From Rubricella aquisinus (GTDB lineage Bacteria > Pseudomonadota > Alphaproteobacteria > Rhodobacterales > Rhodobacteraceae), in assembly GCF_014199445.1 (NCBI RefSeq), contig NZ_JACIJS010000007.1, positions 62,001 to 126,000 on the forward strand: a stretch of DNA of 64,000 nucleotides, in the 5' to 3' direction. The notes below the pieces were generated by a model. The model had not been told where the DNA came from and made no database searches. It saw only the letters and a program-made list of their open reading frames with translations. The position numbers and the translations under genes were made by a program. This document shows, in pieces, positions 9,148 to 16,699 of the stretch. Within the stretch, counting starts at the first letter, position 1. Every line of letters starts with the position of its first letter.

Positions 9148-10398
9148 TTAAAGGAACGGTGCCGGATCGACCGGGGCCATGTTGCGCATCACCTGAAACT
9201 GCATGCTGGGGGAAGCATTCGCGGCCACTTCACCGAGTGTTGCGCCGCGCGAGATCATGTCGCCCTTGGCCACGGTCACCGCGCCAAGCCGGGCATAGGC
9301 GGTGACGATCTCATTGGGGTGACGGATCATCACGATATTGCCGAAATCCCCGACGGAGCGGGCGACATAGATCACCTCCCCATCATCGGCGGCGCGCACC
9401 GGCGTGCCTGCGGTCGCGGCAAAGTCGATCCCGTCATTGCGGCTTGCACCCGGCGCGGCGGAGAAGGGGCGCAAAATCTCCCCATCCACCGGCCGCATGA
9501 AGATCGCGTCAGACGCGCCAGTCGCAGCGGCCGCCGACATATTCGGGCTGAGCGGTGGCACGGTTGCCGTCACGGGCTGAGGCAGGGCATTGGTCGCACT
9601 TGGCGGTGGGGGCGGCGCGCTGTTGGCACTTGGCGTCACGGCCACCGGCTGCACTGCCGGGGCGGGTGTTGCGGCGGCCAGCGCGGCCTCTGCGGTGGGG
9701 TCTTCGGGCAGGGGGACATAGATCACATCGCCCGGTGCCACGACCAGATTGGTGCTCATTCCGTTCCATGTGGTGATCGAGGTCACGCTCACATCATAAA
9801 GCCGCGCGATGGAGAACAGCGTCTCTGCCGGGCCGACAAGGTGGCGCACCGGCTGGATACCGTTGCGCGGGACGGAGGGATCGTTGGAACTGACCCGCGC
9901 GGCCTCAACCGCGGGTTCATTCGGGAAGGCGACGGGCGTCGGCCCGCTTGTGCTGTCGCCCGCTCGCGCGATGGCCGCAGCGGCAAGGCCGATATTCCAG
10001 CCGCCCGTGTCGCTCGTATTTCCGGCAAGGTTCACGCCATAGCGGTCGTCTCGCGGGGGCAAAACGATCAGATCGCCCGCGCGCGGCGTATAATCCGGCA
10101 CCAACCCATTATAGGAGGCCACGGTCGCCGCATCCGCGCCAACCCGCGCGGAGATAGAGGCCACGGTGTCGCCTTCGCGCGCCCGGATCACCTGATAGCC
10201 GGGATAGGAGATCACACCGCGCGCATCCGGCTCACCCGGCTGCAAGGGCCGCTCGACCGGGATTTGCGACACGGAAGGGTTCGTTCCCTCAAACTGGATC
10301 GGCGCTGGCGTGGCGGTTTCCTCCACCGCGCAGGCGGCAAGGAAAGCCAATGATGTCAGCGGGATAAGGAGATTTGCGCGGGTCATGGTTCTGCTCAT
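9148..10398 (-). CDS. NlpD-like lipoprotein with two LysM domains and a degenerate M23 domain
   Basis: 416 residues. A lipoprotein signal ends in LAAC. Two LysM peptidoglycan-binding domains follow (around YQVIRAREGDTVASISARVG and HLVGPAETLFSIARLYDVS), then a Pro/Ala-rich linker and a C-terminal M23-type lysostaphin fold. The zinc ligands of active M23 enzymes are missing: the usual HxGxD is RNDGID and the final HxH region reads MQFQVMR. This is the pattern of non-catalytic NlpD/EnvC activators of amidases. Start M1 or M5 (10386) are both possible. It sits next to surE and pcm, the classic surE-pcm-nlpD order. Confidence 0.87.
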   Translation of the reverse strand: MSRTMTRANLLIPLTSLAFLAACAVEETATPAPIQFEGTNPSVSQIPVERPLQPGEPDARGVISYPGYQVIRAREGDTVASISARVGADAATVASYNGLVPDYTPRAGDLIVLPPRDDRYGVNLAGNTSDTGGWNIGLAAAAIARAGDSTSGPTPVAFPNEPAVEAARVSSNDPSVPRNGIQPVRHLVGPAETLFSIARLYDVSVTSITTWNGMSTNLVVAPGDVIYVPLPEDPTAEAALAAATPAPAVQPVAVTPSANSAPPPPPSATNALPQPVTATVPPLSPNMSAAAATGASDAIFMRPVDGEILRPFSAAPGASRNDGIDFAATAGTPVRAADDGEVIYVARSVGDFGNIVMIRHPNEIVTAYARLGAVTVAKGDMISRGATLGEVAANASPSMQFQVMRNMAPVDPAPFL

Positions 10399-10432
10399 TA
10401 CTCATATGCCGCCTTTGGCAGCTTTGTTTGCC

Positions 10433-11092
10433 TCAGTCGATGACATCCTCGGCCACGCCTTCCAGCAGGGGCACGAAACGCACATCGCCAAGCTCAGTAT
10501 AGTCCAAACCGGCCGGTGTTTTAATGACTTTAATGAGATGTTGGACCGTATCGCTTTGCCCAACGGGCAGGATCATGATCCCGCCGGGCTTGAGCTGTTC
10601 CAACAGCACTGCGGGCGGGTCTTCTGCCGCTGCGGTGACGATGATGCGGTCAAAGGGGGCCTGCTCGGGCAATCCGCTGGTGCCGTCGCCCGTGAGGATG
10701 GTGACATTGTGCCGGTCAAGCGCCTCCATCACGCGGCGGGCCTGCCGGGCAAGCGGGCGGTGCCGCTCCACGGAATAGACCCGACGCGCCAGCAATGACA
10801 GCACCGCCGCTTGATAGCCGGAGCCGGTGCCGACCTCCAGCACCTTGCAGCGCGGCGTGACCTCCAGCGCGAGTGTCATGTGCCCCACAACAGAGGGCTG
10901 GCTGATCGTCTGCCCGCAGGAGATCGGCAATGGGATATCCTCCCATGCGCGGGCACGGAAAATGCCATCCAGAAACAGATCGCGCGGTGTGGCTTCGAGC
11001 GCGTCAAGGATCGTCTTGTCCCGCAATCCGCCCTGCCGCAGGGCAAAGATGAACTGCATCTTCTTCTCGCGCAGATCGGGATCAACGGGCAT
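10433..11092 (-). CDS. pcm: Protein-L-isoaspartate O-methyltransferase
   Basis: 219 residues, the usual family length. The SAM-binding motif [16 protein letters not shown] and the preceding [14 protein letters not shown] segment identify PCMT enzymes, which methylate isoaspartyl residues in damaged proteins so that they can revert to aspartate. It begins three bases after the surE stop, so the two are co-transcribed, and the NlpD-like gene follows. This surE-pcm-nlpD grouping is conserved widely in proteobacteria. Confidence 0.95.
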   Translation of the reverse strand: MPVDPDLREKKMQFIFALRQGGLRDKTILDALEATPRDLFLDGIFRARAWEDIPLPISCGQTISQPSVVGHMTLALEVTPRCKVLEVGTGSGYQAAVLSLLARRVYSVERHRPLARQARRVMEALDRHNVTILTGDGTSGLPEQAPFDRIIVTAAAEDPPAVLLEQLKPGGIMILPVGQSDTVQHLIKVIKTPAGLDYTELGDVRFVPLLEGVAEDVID

Positions 11093-11095
11093 GGC

Positions 11096-11893
11096 TCAGG
11101 CGTCCTTGTTCAAGAGGATATCTAGGTCGGATATCATATCGCGCGCGGTCAGATCGGCGCGCAAGGGCGTCACGGTGATGTTGCCTTCGGACGCTTCGCG
11201 CGCATCGGTGCCCGGCGCGCAAGTGTGGTTGCCCATGCCATGGGTGATCCACATATAGCGGCGGCCATTGGGGGCGACTTGCACCTTCCCGCCAAAGGGT
11301 GATCCGCCGCGCTCCCCCTGCGCGGTGGCTTTCACGGCCTTCACGTCATCGGCGGCACAAAACGGGAAATTCACGTTGTAGAACACGCCATAGCGCCCGT
11401 CCTGTTCCCATTTCGCGTGGTCCCAGAGGCGCTGCGCAATGCCGGGGCCATGCACGCGCGCAGCCTCGAACGGATCGGCGGGGCCCTGATCGGGCGGGCC
11501 GTAATATTGCGACATCGCGATGGTGCGGGTCTTGTGCAGTGCGGCTTCCATCGCGGCCCCGATTGTGCCGGAATAAAGCGTGTCCTCGGCCACGTTATGC
11601 CCCCGGTTGACGCCGGACAGCACCAGATCGGGGGCTGCGTCCTTCATGATGTCGAACAGGCCCGCCATCACGCAATCGGCAGGGGAGCCTTCAACGGCAA
11701 AGCGGCGCTCCGCCATCTGCTCAATCCGCATCGGGCGCACATAGCTGATGCAATGGCCCACGCCCGACTGCTCAAAAGCGGGCGCGATGGTCCACACTTC
11801 GCCCTCCGGCCCGGCCAGATGGGCTGCAATCGCTTCGGCCACCACAAGCCCGGGCGCGGTGATCCCGTCATCATTCGTGACCAAAATGCGCAT
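11096..11893 (-). CDS. surE: 5'/3'-nucleotidase SurE
   Basis: 265 residues. The N-terminal MRILVTNDDGITAPGL carries the metal-binding Asn-Asp-Asp of SurE, and SGVNRGHNVAEDTLYSGTIGAAMEA is the second conserved block. The enzyme removes phosphate from nucleoside monophosphates in a metal-dependent reaction and is linked to stationary-phase survival. It is the first gene of the surE-pcm pair and has a 74-base upstream gap in which I see no distinctive promoter. Confidence 0.95.
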   Translation of the reverse strand: MRILVTNDDGITAPGLVVAEAIAAHLAGPEGEVWTIAPAFEQSGVGHCISYVRPMRIEQMAERRFAVEGSPADCVMAGLFDIMKDAAPDLVLSGVNRGHNVAEDTLYSGTIGAAMEAALHKTRTIAMSQYYGPPDQGPADPFEAARVHGPGIAQRLWDHAKWEQDGRYGVFYNVNFPFCAADDVKAVKATAQGERGGSPFGGKVQVAPNGRRYMWITHGMGNHTCAPGTDAREASEGNITVTPLRADLTARDMISDLDILLNKDA

Positions 11894-11967
11894 TGCTTAC
11901 CCCGTTTGCCGCAATTTCTGTTGCGCTTTGGTGTAAGGGGATGCGCCGGGCGCGTCCAGTGCGCGAA

Positions 11968-12681
11968 TTACCCGCGCTGATGCCGGACGCTTGATAGAAT
12001 GGCGGCGACGATGACGATCCCGATGGCTGCGACCATGGCGATGGTCCAATTCGATCCAAGATTGGCAATGATCACCGCGATGAGCGCCCAGATCAGGGCA
12101 GCGACATAAAACGGCACCCAGCCTGTGCGCCCGATAAAGGCGCTTGCCACAATCACAGTCAGACTGAGGGAGACGACGGCCCAGCCGGTCTCTCCCCAAA
12201 TCACGCCATAGCCTGCCCCCAGAAGCGCGACAGAGACGAAACTCGCCGCTGTCAGCCAGCCAGCATAAAGCCCGAGGGGCAGGTTCATCATCCAGAAATC
12301 CGGCGCAGGGACGCTGCGCGACAGGGCAACCAGCGCGCCCGCGAGCATGACGAAAATCATGATGGTGGCCGCAACCGGGCTGACCTGAGCGACGGGCAGC
12401 CAGATTGCACCCACGCCAAGGCTCACGATCAGGGGCAAGCGGCCCTCATCCCATGTCGGATCATCGCGCCGCTTCCACAGGCCCCAGACCGCATGGGCAA
12501 TCAGCGCGAGATAAATCAGCCCCCAGATGGCAAAGGCATAGCCCGCAGGCTGGGCCGCCGGATCAATCTGGGGCACCGGATACCGATCCGGGTCAAACCC
12601 GTTAAAGCCGGGAGACAGGATCGGGCTGACGGCAAAGGCAATCGTGAACAACAGCACGGATAAGGCACGCAGGGTGGGCAT
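11968..12681 (-). CDS. TspO/MBR-related multi-spanning membrane protein
   Basis: 237 residues with about seven hydrophobic segments rich in Trp and Ala, including GYAFAIWGLIYLALIAHAVWGLW, which resembles the tryptophan-rich TspO/MBR superfamily. Members bind tetrapyrroles or porphyrins, but this protein is longer than classical five-helix TspO (about 160 residues), so the function is uncertain. The start at 12681 is supported by AAAGGAG upstream; eight more codons are open before it. Monocistronic by position. Confidence 0.6.
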   Translation of the reverse strand: MPTLRALSVLLFTIAFAVSPILSPGFNGFDPDRYPVPQIDPAAQPAGYAFAIWGLIYLALIAHAVWGLWKRRDDPTWDEGRLPLIVSLGVGAIWLPVAQVSPVAATIMIFVMLAGALVALSRSVPAPDFWMMNLPLGLYAGWLTAASFVSVALLGAGYGVIWGETGWAVVSLSLTVIVASAFIGRTGWVPFYVAALIWALIAVIIANLGSNWTIAMVAAIGIVIVAAILSSVRHQRG

Positions 12682-12719
12682 GAAAGGTCTCCTTTCCCGA
12701 CCCAACGCGCGGGAGGGCC

Positions 12720-13190
12720 TTATGGTTCGGGCGCGTCGCGGTCAATCCGGCACAGATAGCAATTGTTTCGTGCGGATCGCACATGGATATAGGCGATGTC
12801 GGGATTGGTGAACAGCCGTGTCGCATAGTCCGCGATCTCATGGGCAGGCACGATCCCGCCCGAGCCATAGAGGATGCGATCCGCCGACGTATAACCCTTC
12901 ACCAGATAATCGGGCGATGTCGTCAGGACAGGCGGAACGCGCCGGGGATCATGCGCAGCACAGTCCGCAGCACAGAGAAAGATCGGCCCCTGTTCGGCAT
13001 AGGGGTGAAGGTCCGGGAAAGGGCGGAGGGACAAGATCAACATCTCCTCCCCCTCGGGCACGTCACACAAGCAATGACGGCAGGGCGTTCCCGTGCCGCC
13101 CGATAGGGCGCGTTCAGGCGTGTTGCCATGATCGTCAACACGTTTCAGGCGGGCGACATGATCGCCATCAAGAGGGGTGTAGGTCAGCAT
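12720..13190 (-). CDS. DUF1203 family protein
   Basis: 156 residues. It contains the arrangement CRHCLCDVPEGEEMLILSLRPF near the N-terminus, the later GPIFLCAADC, and the ending IAYIHVRSARNNCYLCRI, as in DUF1203 proteins whose role is unknown. The start at 13190 is set by GGAGGACAAA directly upstream; the frame is open for 39 further codons, but that region includes an intergenic repeat. The Cys pairs could bind metal, which is inference. Confidence 0.75.
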   Translation of the reverse strand: MLTYTPLDGDHVARLKRVDDHGNTPERALSGGTGTPCRHCLCDVPEGEEMLILSLRPFPDLHPYAEQGPIFLCAADCAAHDPRRVPPVLTTSPDYLVKGYTSADRILYGSGGIVPAHEIADYATRLFTNPDIAYIHVRSARNNCYLCRIDRDAPEP

Positions 13191-13270
13191 TTTGTCCTCC
13201 GGTTTGCTCAAACCGGTGTGGCGGACGGGGTGCGTTGACGCCACCCGGATCCTGCGCTGCCTCTGTCGGA

Positions 13271-13306
13271 GCCTCCGGCGGGAGGTATTTAGGGAAAAAA
13301 GAAACA
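13271..13306 (+). repeat. Short Rhodobacterales-type intergenic repeat, copy B
   Basis: GCCTCCGGCGGGAGGTATTT followed by AGGGAAAAAAGAAA; it matches the minus-strand copy at 2368-2401. It lies in the 129-base gap between the esterase stop and the DUF1203 start. Confidence 0.6.
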
Positions 13307-13319
13307 CCGGGGTGGTGCG

Positions 13320-14090
13320 TTAGCCTGCATGTGTCCGCAAGAAGGCGATGCAATGCGAAAGGGCGTTCACGCCATTGGGGAGCGTGGCCTCCGCCAGGTT
13401 GATCTTGTTGTGGCGCGCATCGGGCAGCATGTGCCGCTCAACCGGGGCTGCATTGCGCGCGGCCCAGCGCCCGGCGATGGGCAGGGATTTGGCGGGGATC
13501 ACCCGGTCCCGCCCCGCCCCGATCATCAGGGCAGGCGCGCCAGCCGCGCTGAGGTTCCACGGAAACGGGACAAGTCCAACGATGGAGATTACCGCTGCCG
13601 GTTGGTGCAGGTCCATCCCCGCAGGTGGATGGGCAAGGGTCATGCCCGCAATCGCCCCGGCGCTCACGCCAAGGATCATCGGCGGGCCGGAAATCTGCGG
13701 TTGTGTGGAGAAAAAGCCAACGGCCTCCGACAGGTCCAGCACCGCGCCCATCATCCGCGTGCTCATCAGATTGTCCGGCACCGGCAGGCCGCGCTTTTTC
13801 ACGCGGCGGATGTTTTGGGTCAGGATGGGGTGCACCTGCTCGGGCAGTTCGTCCATGCTCGTGTTAAGACGGTAATCGACAGTCGCGGTCGCAAAGCCCG
13901 CCTCATTGAGCGCCATCCCTATTCGGGCAAGGCCGGGATTGTGCCGCGATCCTTTCCGAAACCCGCCACCATGGGCGAGCAGGACCAGCGGCGCGTCAGC
14001 CCCTGGATGGGTCAGTTCCGCGCGCAGCACCTCCTCCCGCCCATCGGCGCGCAGCCGTGTGGCAAAGGGGATGTCGCGCGTGACCTCCAT
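13320..14090 (-). CDS. Alpha/beta hydrolase (esterase-like)
   Basis: 256 residues with the HGGG oxyanion motif (VLLAHGGGFRKGS) and the nucleophile elbow GVSAGA, giving an intact serine nucleophile. An Asp-containing GAGRDRVIP and a C-terminal ARHNKINL supply candidates for the rest of the triad. The HGGG type points to small-ester or carboxylesterase activity, substrate unknown. It starts three bases after the serS stop and is probably co-transcribed with serS. Confidence 0.78.
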   Translation of the reverse strand: MEVTRDIPFATRLRADGREEVLRAELTHPGADAPLVLLAHGGGFRKGSRHNPGLARIGMALNEAGFATATVDYRLNTSMDELPEQVHPILTQNIRRVKKRGLPVPDNLMSTRMMGAVLDLSEAVGFFSTQPQISGPPMILGVSAGAIAGMTLAHPPAGMDLHQPAAVISIVGLVPFPWNLSAAGAPALMIGAGRDRVIPAKSLPIAGRWAARNAAPVERHMLPDARHNKINLAEATLPNGVNALSHCIAFLRTHAG

Positions 14091-14093
14091 CCG

Positions 14094-15383
14094 TCAGGAC
14101 AGCGTGCCGTCCGCCTCGATCCGGGTTTTGCCGCGCATATAGGGCACCAGCACCTCGGGGATCGTGACCGCGCCGTCAGGCTCCTGATAATTCTCCAGCA
14201 CCGCGATCAGCGCGCGCCCCACGGCAAGGCCAGAGCCATTCAGCGTGTGCACAAACTCAGGCTTACCCTCTGCCGGGCGGAAGCGCGCATTCATCCGGCG
14301 CGCCTGAAAATCCCCGCAGGTCGAGCAGCTCGAAATCTCCCGATAGGTGTTCTGCCCCGGTAGCCAAACCTCGATGTCATGGGTGCGCTGGGCGCCAAAG
14401 CCCATATCGCCCGTGCACAGCACAACCGTGCGGTAGGGCAGGCCGAGTTTCTCAAGGATCGCCTGCGCGCATTCCGTCATCCGGTCGAGTTCCGCGCGGC
14501 TTTCCTCAGGATGCACGACCGACACCATTTCGACCTTCTCAAACTGGTGCTGGCGCAGCATCCCGGCGGTGTCCCGGCCCGCGCTGCCCGCCTCCGAGCG
14601 GAAGCAGTTGGTATGCGCGGTATAGCGGCGCGGCAGGTAGCTCTCATCCATGATCTCCCCAGCCGGGATCGAGGTCAGCGTCACCTCCGCCGTGGGGATC
14701 AGCCACCAGCCATTCGTGGTCTGATAGCTGTCCTCGGCGAATTTCGGCAATTGCCCGGTGCCAAGCATCGTTTCCGATTTCACCAGAACGGGCGTGATAA
14801 CCTCGGTCAGGCCATGCTCCTCCACATGGGTATCGAGCATGAATTGCGCGAGCGCACGGTGCAGGCGGGCGGTGGCCGCCGACAGGATCACAAAGCGGCT
14901 GCCCGACAGTTTCGCCGCCGTCTCGAAATCCATCGCACCTTGCACGGCGGGAAGCTCGTAATGCTCCTTCGGGGCGAAATCGAGCGTGCGCGGCGTGCCC
15001 CAACGGTGAATTTCCACGTTATCCGCCTCATCCGCGCCGTCGGGCACGTCATCATGGGGCAGGTTGGGGAGGGTTAGGAGGATTTCGGTCAGCTTCTCAT
15101 CCGCCGCCTTTGCCTCTGCCTCCAAAGCGGCGATTTCGTCCTTTTTGGCGGCGACGAGGGCGCGCAGGCGTTCAAATTCCGCGTCATCACCCTTTGCCTT
15201 GGCCGCACCCACCTGTTTCGAGGCGGCGTTGCGCTCGGCCAAGGCGGCCTCAGCCGCCTGAATGGCCGCCCGGCGCGCGGTGTCGATGGCCAGAATGTCA
15301 GAGGACACACCCGACAGCCCCCGCCGCGCGAGGGTCGCGTCAAACGCCTCAGGGTTGTCACGGATCATGCGAATGTCATGCAT
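14094..15383 (-). CDS. serS: Seryl-tRNA synthetase
   Basis: 429 residues, normal length. The N-terminal coiled-coil arm (about residues 30-105, rich in Ala, Glu and Lys) is followed by the class II catalytic core with motif 2 [25 protein letters not shown] and motif 3 [16 protein letters not shown]. It charges tRNA-Ser, one of which (UGA) lies at the right end of this window. The esterase gene follows after three bases. Confidence 0.97.
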   Translation of the reverse strand: MHDIRMIRDNPEAFDATLARRGLSGVSSDILAIDTARRAAIQAAEAALAERNAASKQVGAAKAKGDDAEFERLRALVAAKKDEIAALEAEAKAADEKLTEILLTLPNLPHDDVPDGADEADNVEIHRWGTPRTLDFAPKEHYELPAVQGAMDFETAAKLSGSRFVILSAATARLHRALAQFMLDTHVEEHGLTEVITPVLVKSETMLGTGQLPKFAEDSYQTTNGWWLIPTAEVTLTSIPAGEIMDESYLPRRYTAHTNCFRSEAGSAGRDTAGMLRQHQFEKVEMVSVVHPEESRAELDRMTECAQAILEKLGLPYRTVVLCTGDMGFGAQRTHDIEVWLPGQNTYREISSCSTCGDFQARRMNARFRPAEGKPEFVHTLNGSGLAVGRALIAVLENYQEPDGAVTIPEVLVPYMRGKTRIEADGTLS

Positions 15384-15432
15384 GGGGGTGCCTCCGGGTT
15401 AGGCTGGTTGGTTTGGCGGGGGTTATGGAGGA

Positions 15433-16536
15433 TTATTTTGAGGTGGGCAATCCGGTTGCGGCTGTACGTTTCATCCATACCTCTCGTGCCTGCTCTTTGT
15501 GAGTTGGCCATTTTGGCGGCCTTTCAGAGGCTTCTGGTAGTAATGTGTCGTCGCTCCCGATAGCGTCGGACAATTGCTGTTTATCCAGACAAGGATAAGT
15601 CAGCATTTCCGCACCACCCAAATAGCAATTTTCGAGGTTTGCCAACGAAAAAAGAGACTGTTTGCAGTAGGCATCTTCTAAGAAGGAATTTTGTAAGTCC
15701 GATTGAAAAAACCAGCAATTTTCAATCTTTGCACCCATAATCATTGAGTTGTTCAGTCTGGCACCTTCGAAATTTGAAAAATTGAAATTCCCTTTGGACA
15801 TTTTTAATTTTACTAAATGGCTCATGGAGAAATCAAAATAAATTTCTTTACCAATTAATCGAAGTGAATTTTCGTGCGCCAGCTGAGTTGCATTTCTTCT
15901 CCCAATTACAGTCAGGACAGATTGAATATCAACGCGCGGTGATCTTTCTTTGAAATCTTCGGCATACTGAGAATTAAGAGCAGCATTCTCCCGCACATAC
16001 GCACACAGCAATTCCATCACGCTGATATGCATTTCCAGATGATCACGGGCGATTTTCTCTAGGAGGTAGATGGCCCCAAGGCGCACTTCGAGGTTGGGGA
16101 CGGTTTCTTCTTTAAAGACCCAAAGACCAATTTCGCGCCCATGCTCGTCGACACGAACCGTACGGTTGCCCTCAGCGGTATCAGAGACATACTCCGGCTC
16201 CCATACTCGCCGTTTCACCGTTTTTTCCGCGCCCAACTGTTCCACCGCTTTGGTGAATTGGGTGGTGATGTTGCCTTGCTCCGCGATGTTTGCGGATTTC
16301 TGAGCCACAACGCTGCGCCAAATCAAGAGGGGGAAGCCGATAATGGCCACCAACAGGTAGACGACGGCGCGCATCTCCGCCTCAGCTTCAAACGCCAACT
16401 CAAACGCTCGGATGCTCAGCGTACCTATGGAAGCAATCAGCGCGATTCCAACGACGACCGCACATATCGGCCCGAGCCACTTGGCATTTTCATATTTGAA
16501 AGGCTTATCGAGCCCGACCCATTCGCGAAACGTCAC
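15433..16536 (-). CDS. Membrane-anchored pentapeptide-repeat protein, AT-rich, coupled to ccoS
   Basis: 367 residues. Two N-terminal membrane helices (about 20-42 and 55-74) precede a conserved soluble block (TKAVEQLG ... LEVRLGAIYLLEKIARDHLEMHISVMELLCAYVRE) known from many pentapeptide-repeat membrane proteins. Then comes a pentapeptide solenoid (GNFNFSNFEGARLNNSMIMG, and ANLENCYLGGAEM). GTG 16536 is chosen because GGAGGGG lies upstream inside ccoS and the ccoS stop is only four bases away, so it should be translated with ccoGHIS. The C-terminal half (about 15,550-16,010) is visibly AT-rich compared with its neighbours, suggesting recent acquisition or relaxed codon use. Function unknown. 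Confidence 0.72.
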   Translation of the reverse strand: MTFREWVGLDKPFKYENAKWLGPICAVVVGIALIASIGTLSIRAFELAFEAEAEMRAVVYLLVAIIGFPLLIWRSVVAQKSANIAEQGNITTQFTKAVEQLGAEKTVKRRVWEPEYVSDTAEGNRTVRVDEHGREIGLWVFKEETVPNLEVRLGAIYLLEKIARDHLEMHISVMELLCAYVRENAALNSQYAEDFKERSPRVDIQSVLTVIGRRNATQLAHENSLRLIGKEIYFDFSMSHLVKLKMSKGNFNFSNFEGARLNNSMIMGAKIENCWFFQSDLQNSFLEDAYCKQSLFSLANLENCYLGGAEMLTYPCLDKQQLSDAIGSDDTLLPEASERPPKWPTHKEQAREVWMKRTAATGLPTSK

Positions 16537-16540
16537 GGCC

Positions 16541-16699
16541 TCACCCCTCCGGGCTGTCGTCATACCGGTCGGAGAGGATGCGGTTGGCGTGGCCGTCCAT
16601 GTCGTCATATTGGTTCGACCGGATCGACCAAAGGAAGGCGGCAAGGCCGACCGCCCCCAGCAGAAGGGACACAGGGATCAGGATGCTCAGAATAGTCAC
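16541..16699 (-). CDS. ccoS: cbb3-type cytochrome oxidase assembly protein CcoS
   Basis: 52-residue membrane protein: a single helix (ILIPVSLLLGAVGLAAFLW) followed by SIRSNQYDDMDGHANRIL, the standard CcoS signature. It is needed for cofactor insertion into the cbb3 oxidase. The GTG start at 16699 overlaps the ccoI stop by four bases, the normal arrangement, so I reject the longer open frame. It ends ccoGHIS proper and is followed after four bases by the pentapeptide gene. Confidence 0.93.
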   Translation of the reverse strand: MTILSILIPVSLLLGAVGLAAFLWSIRSNQYDDMDGHANRILSDRYDDSPEG

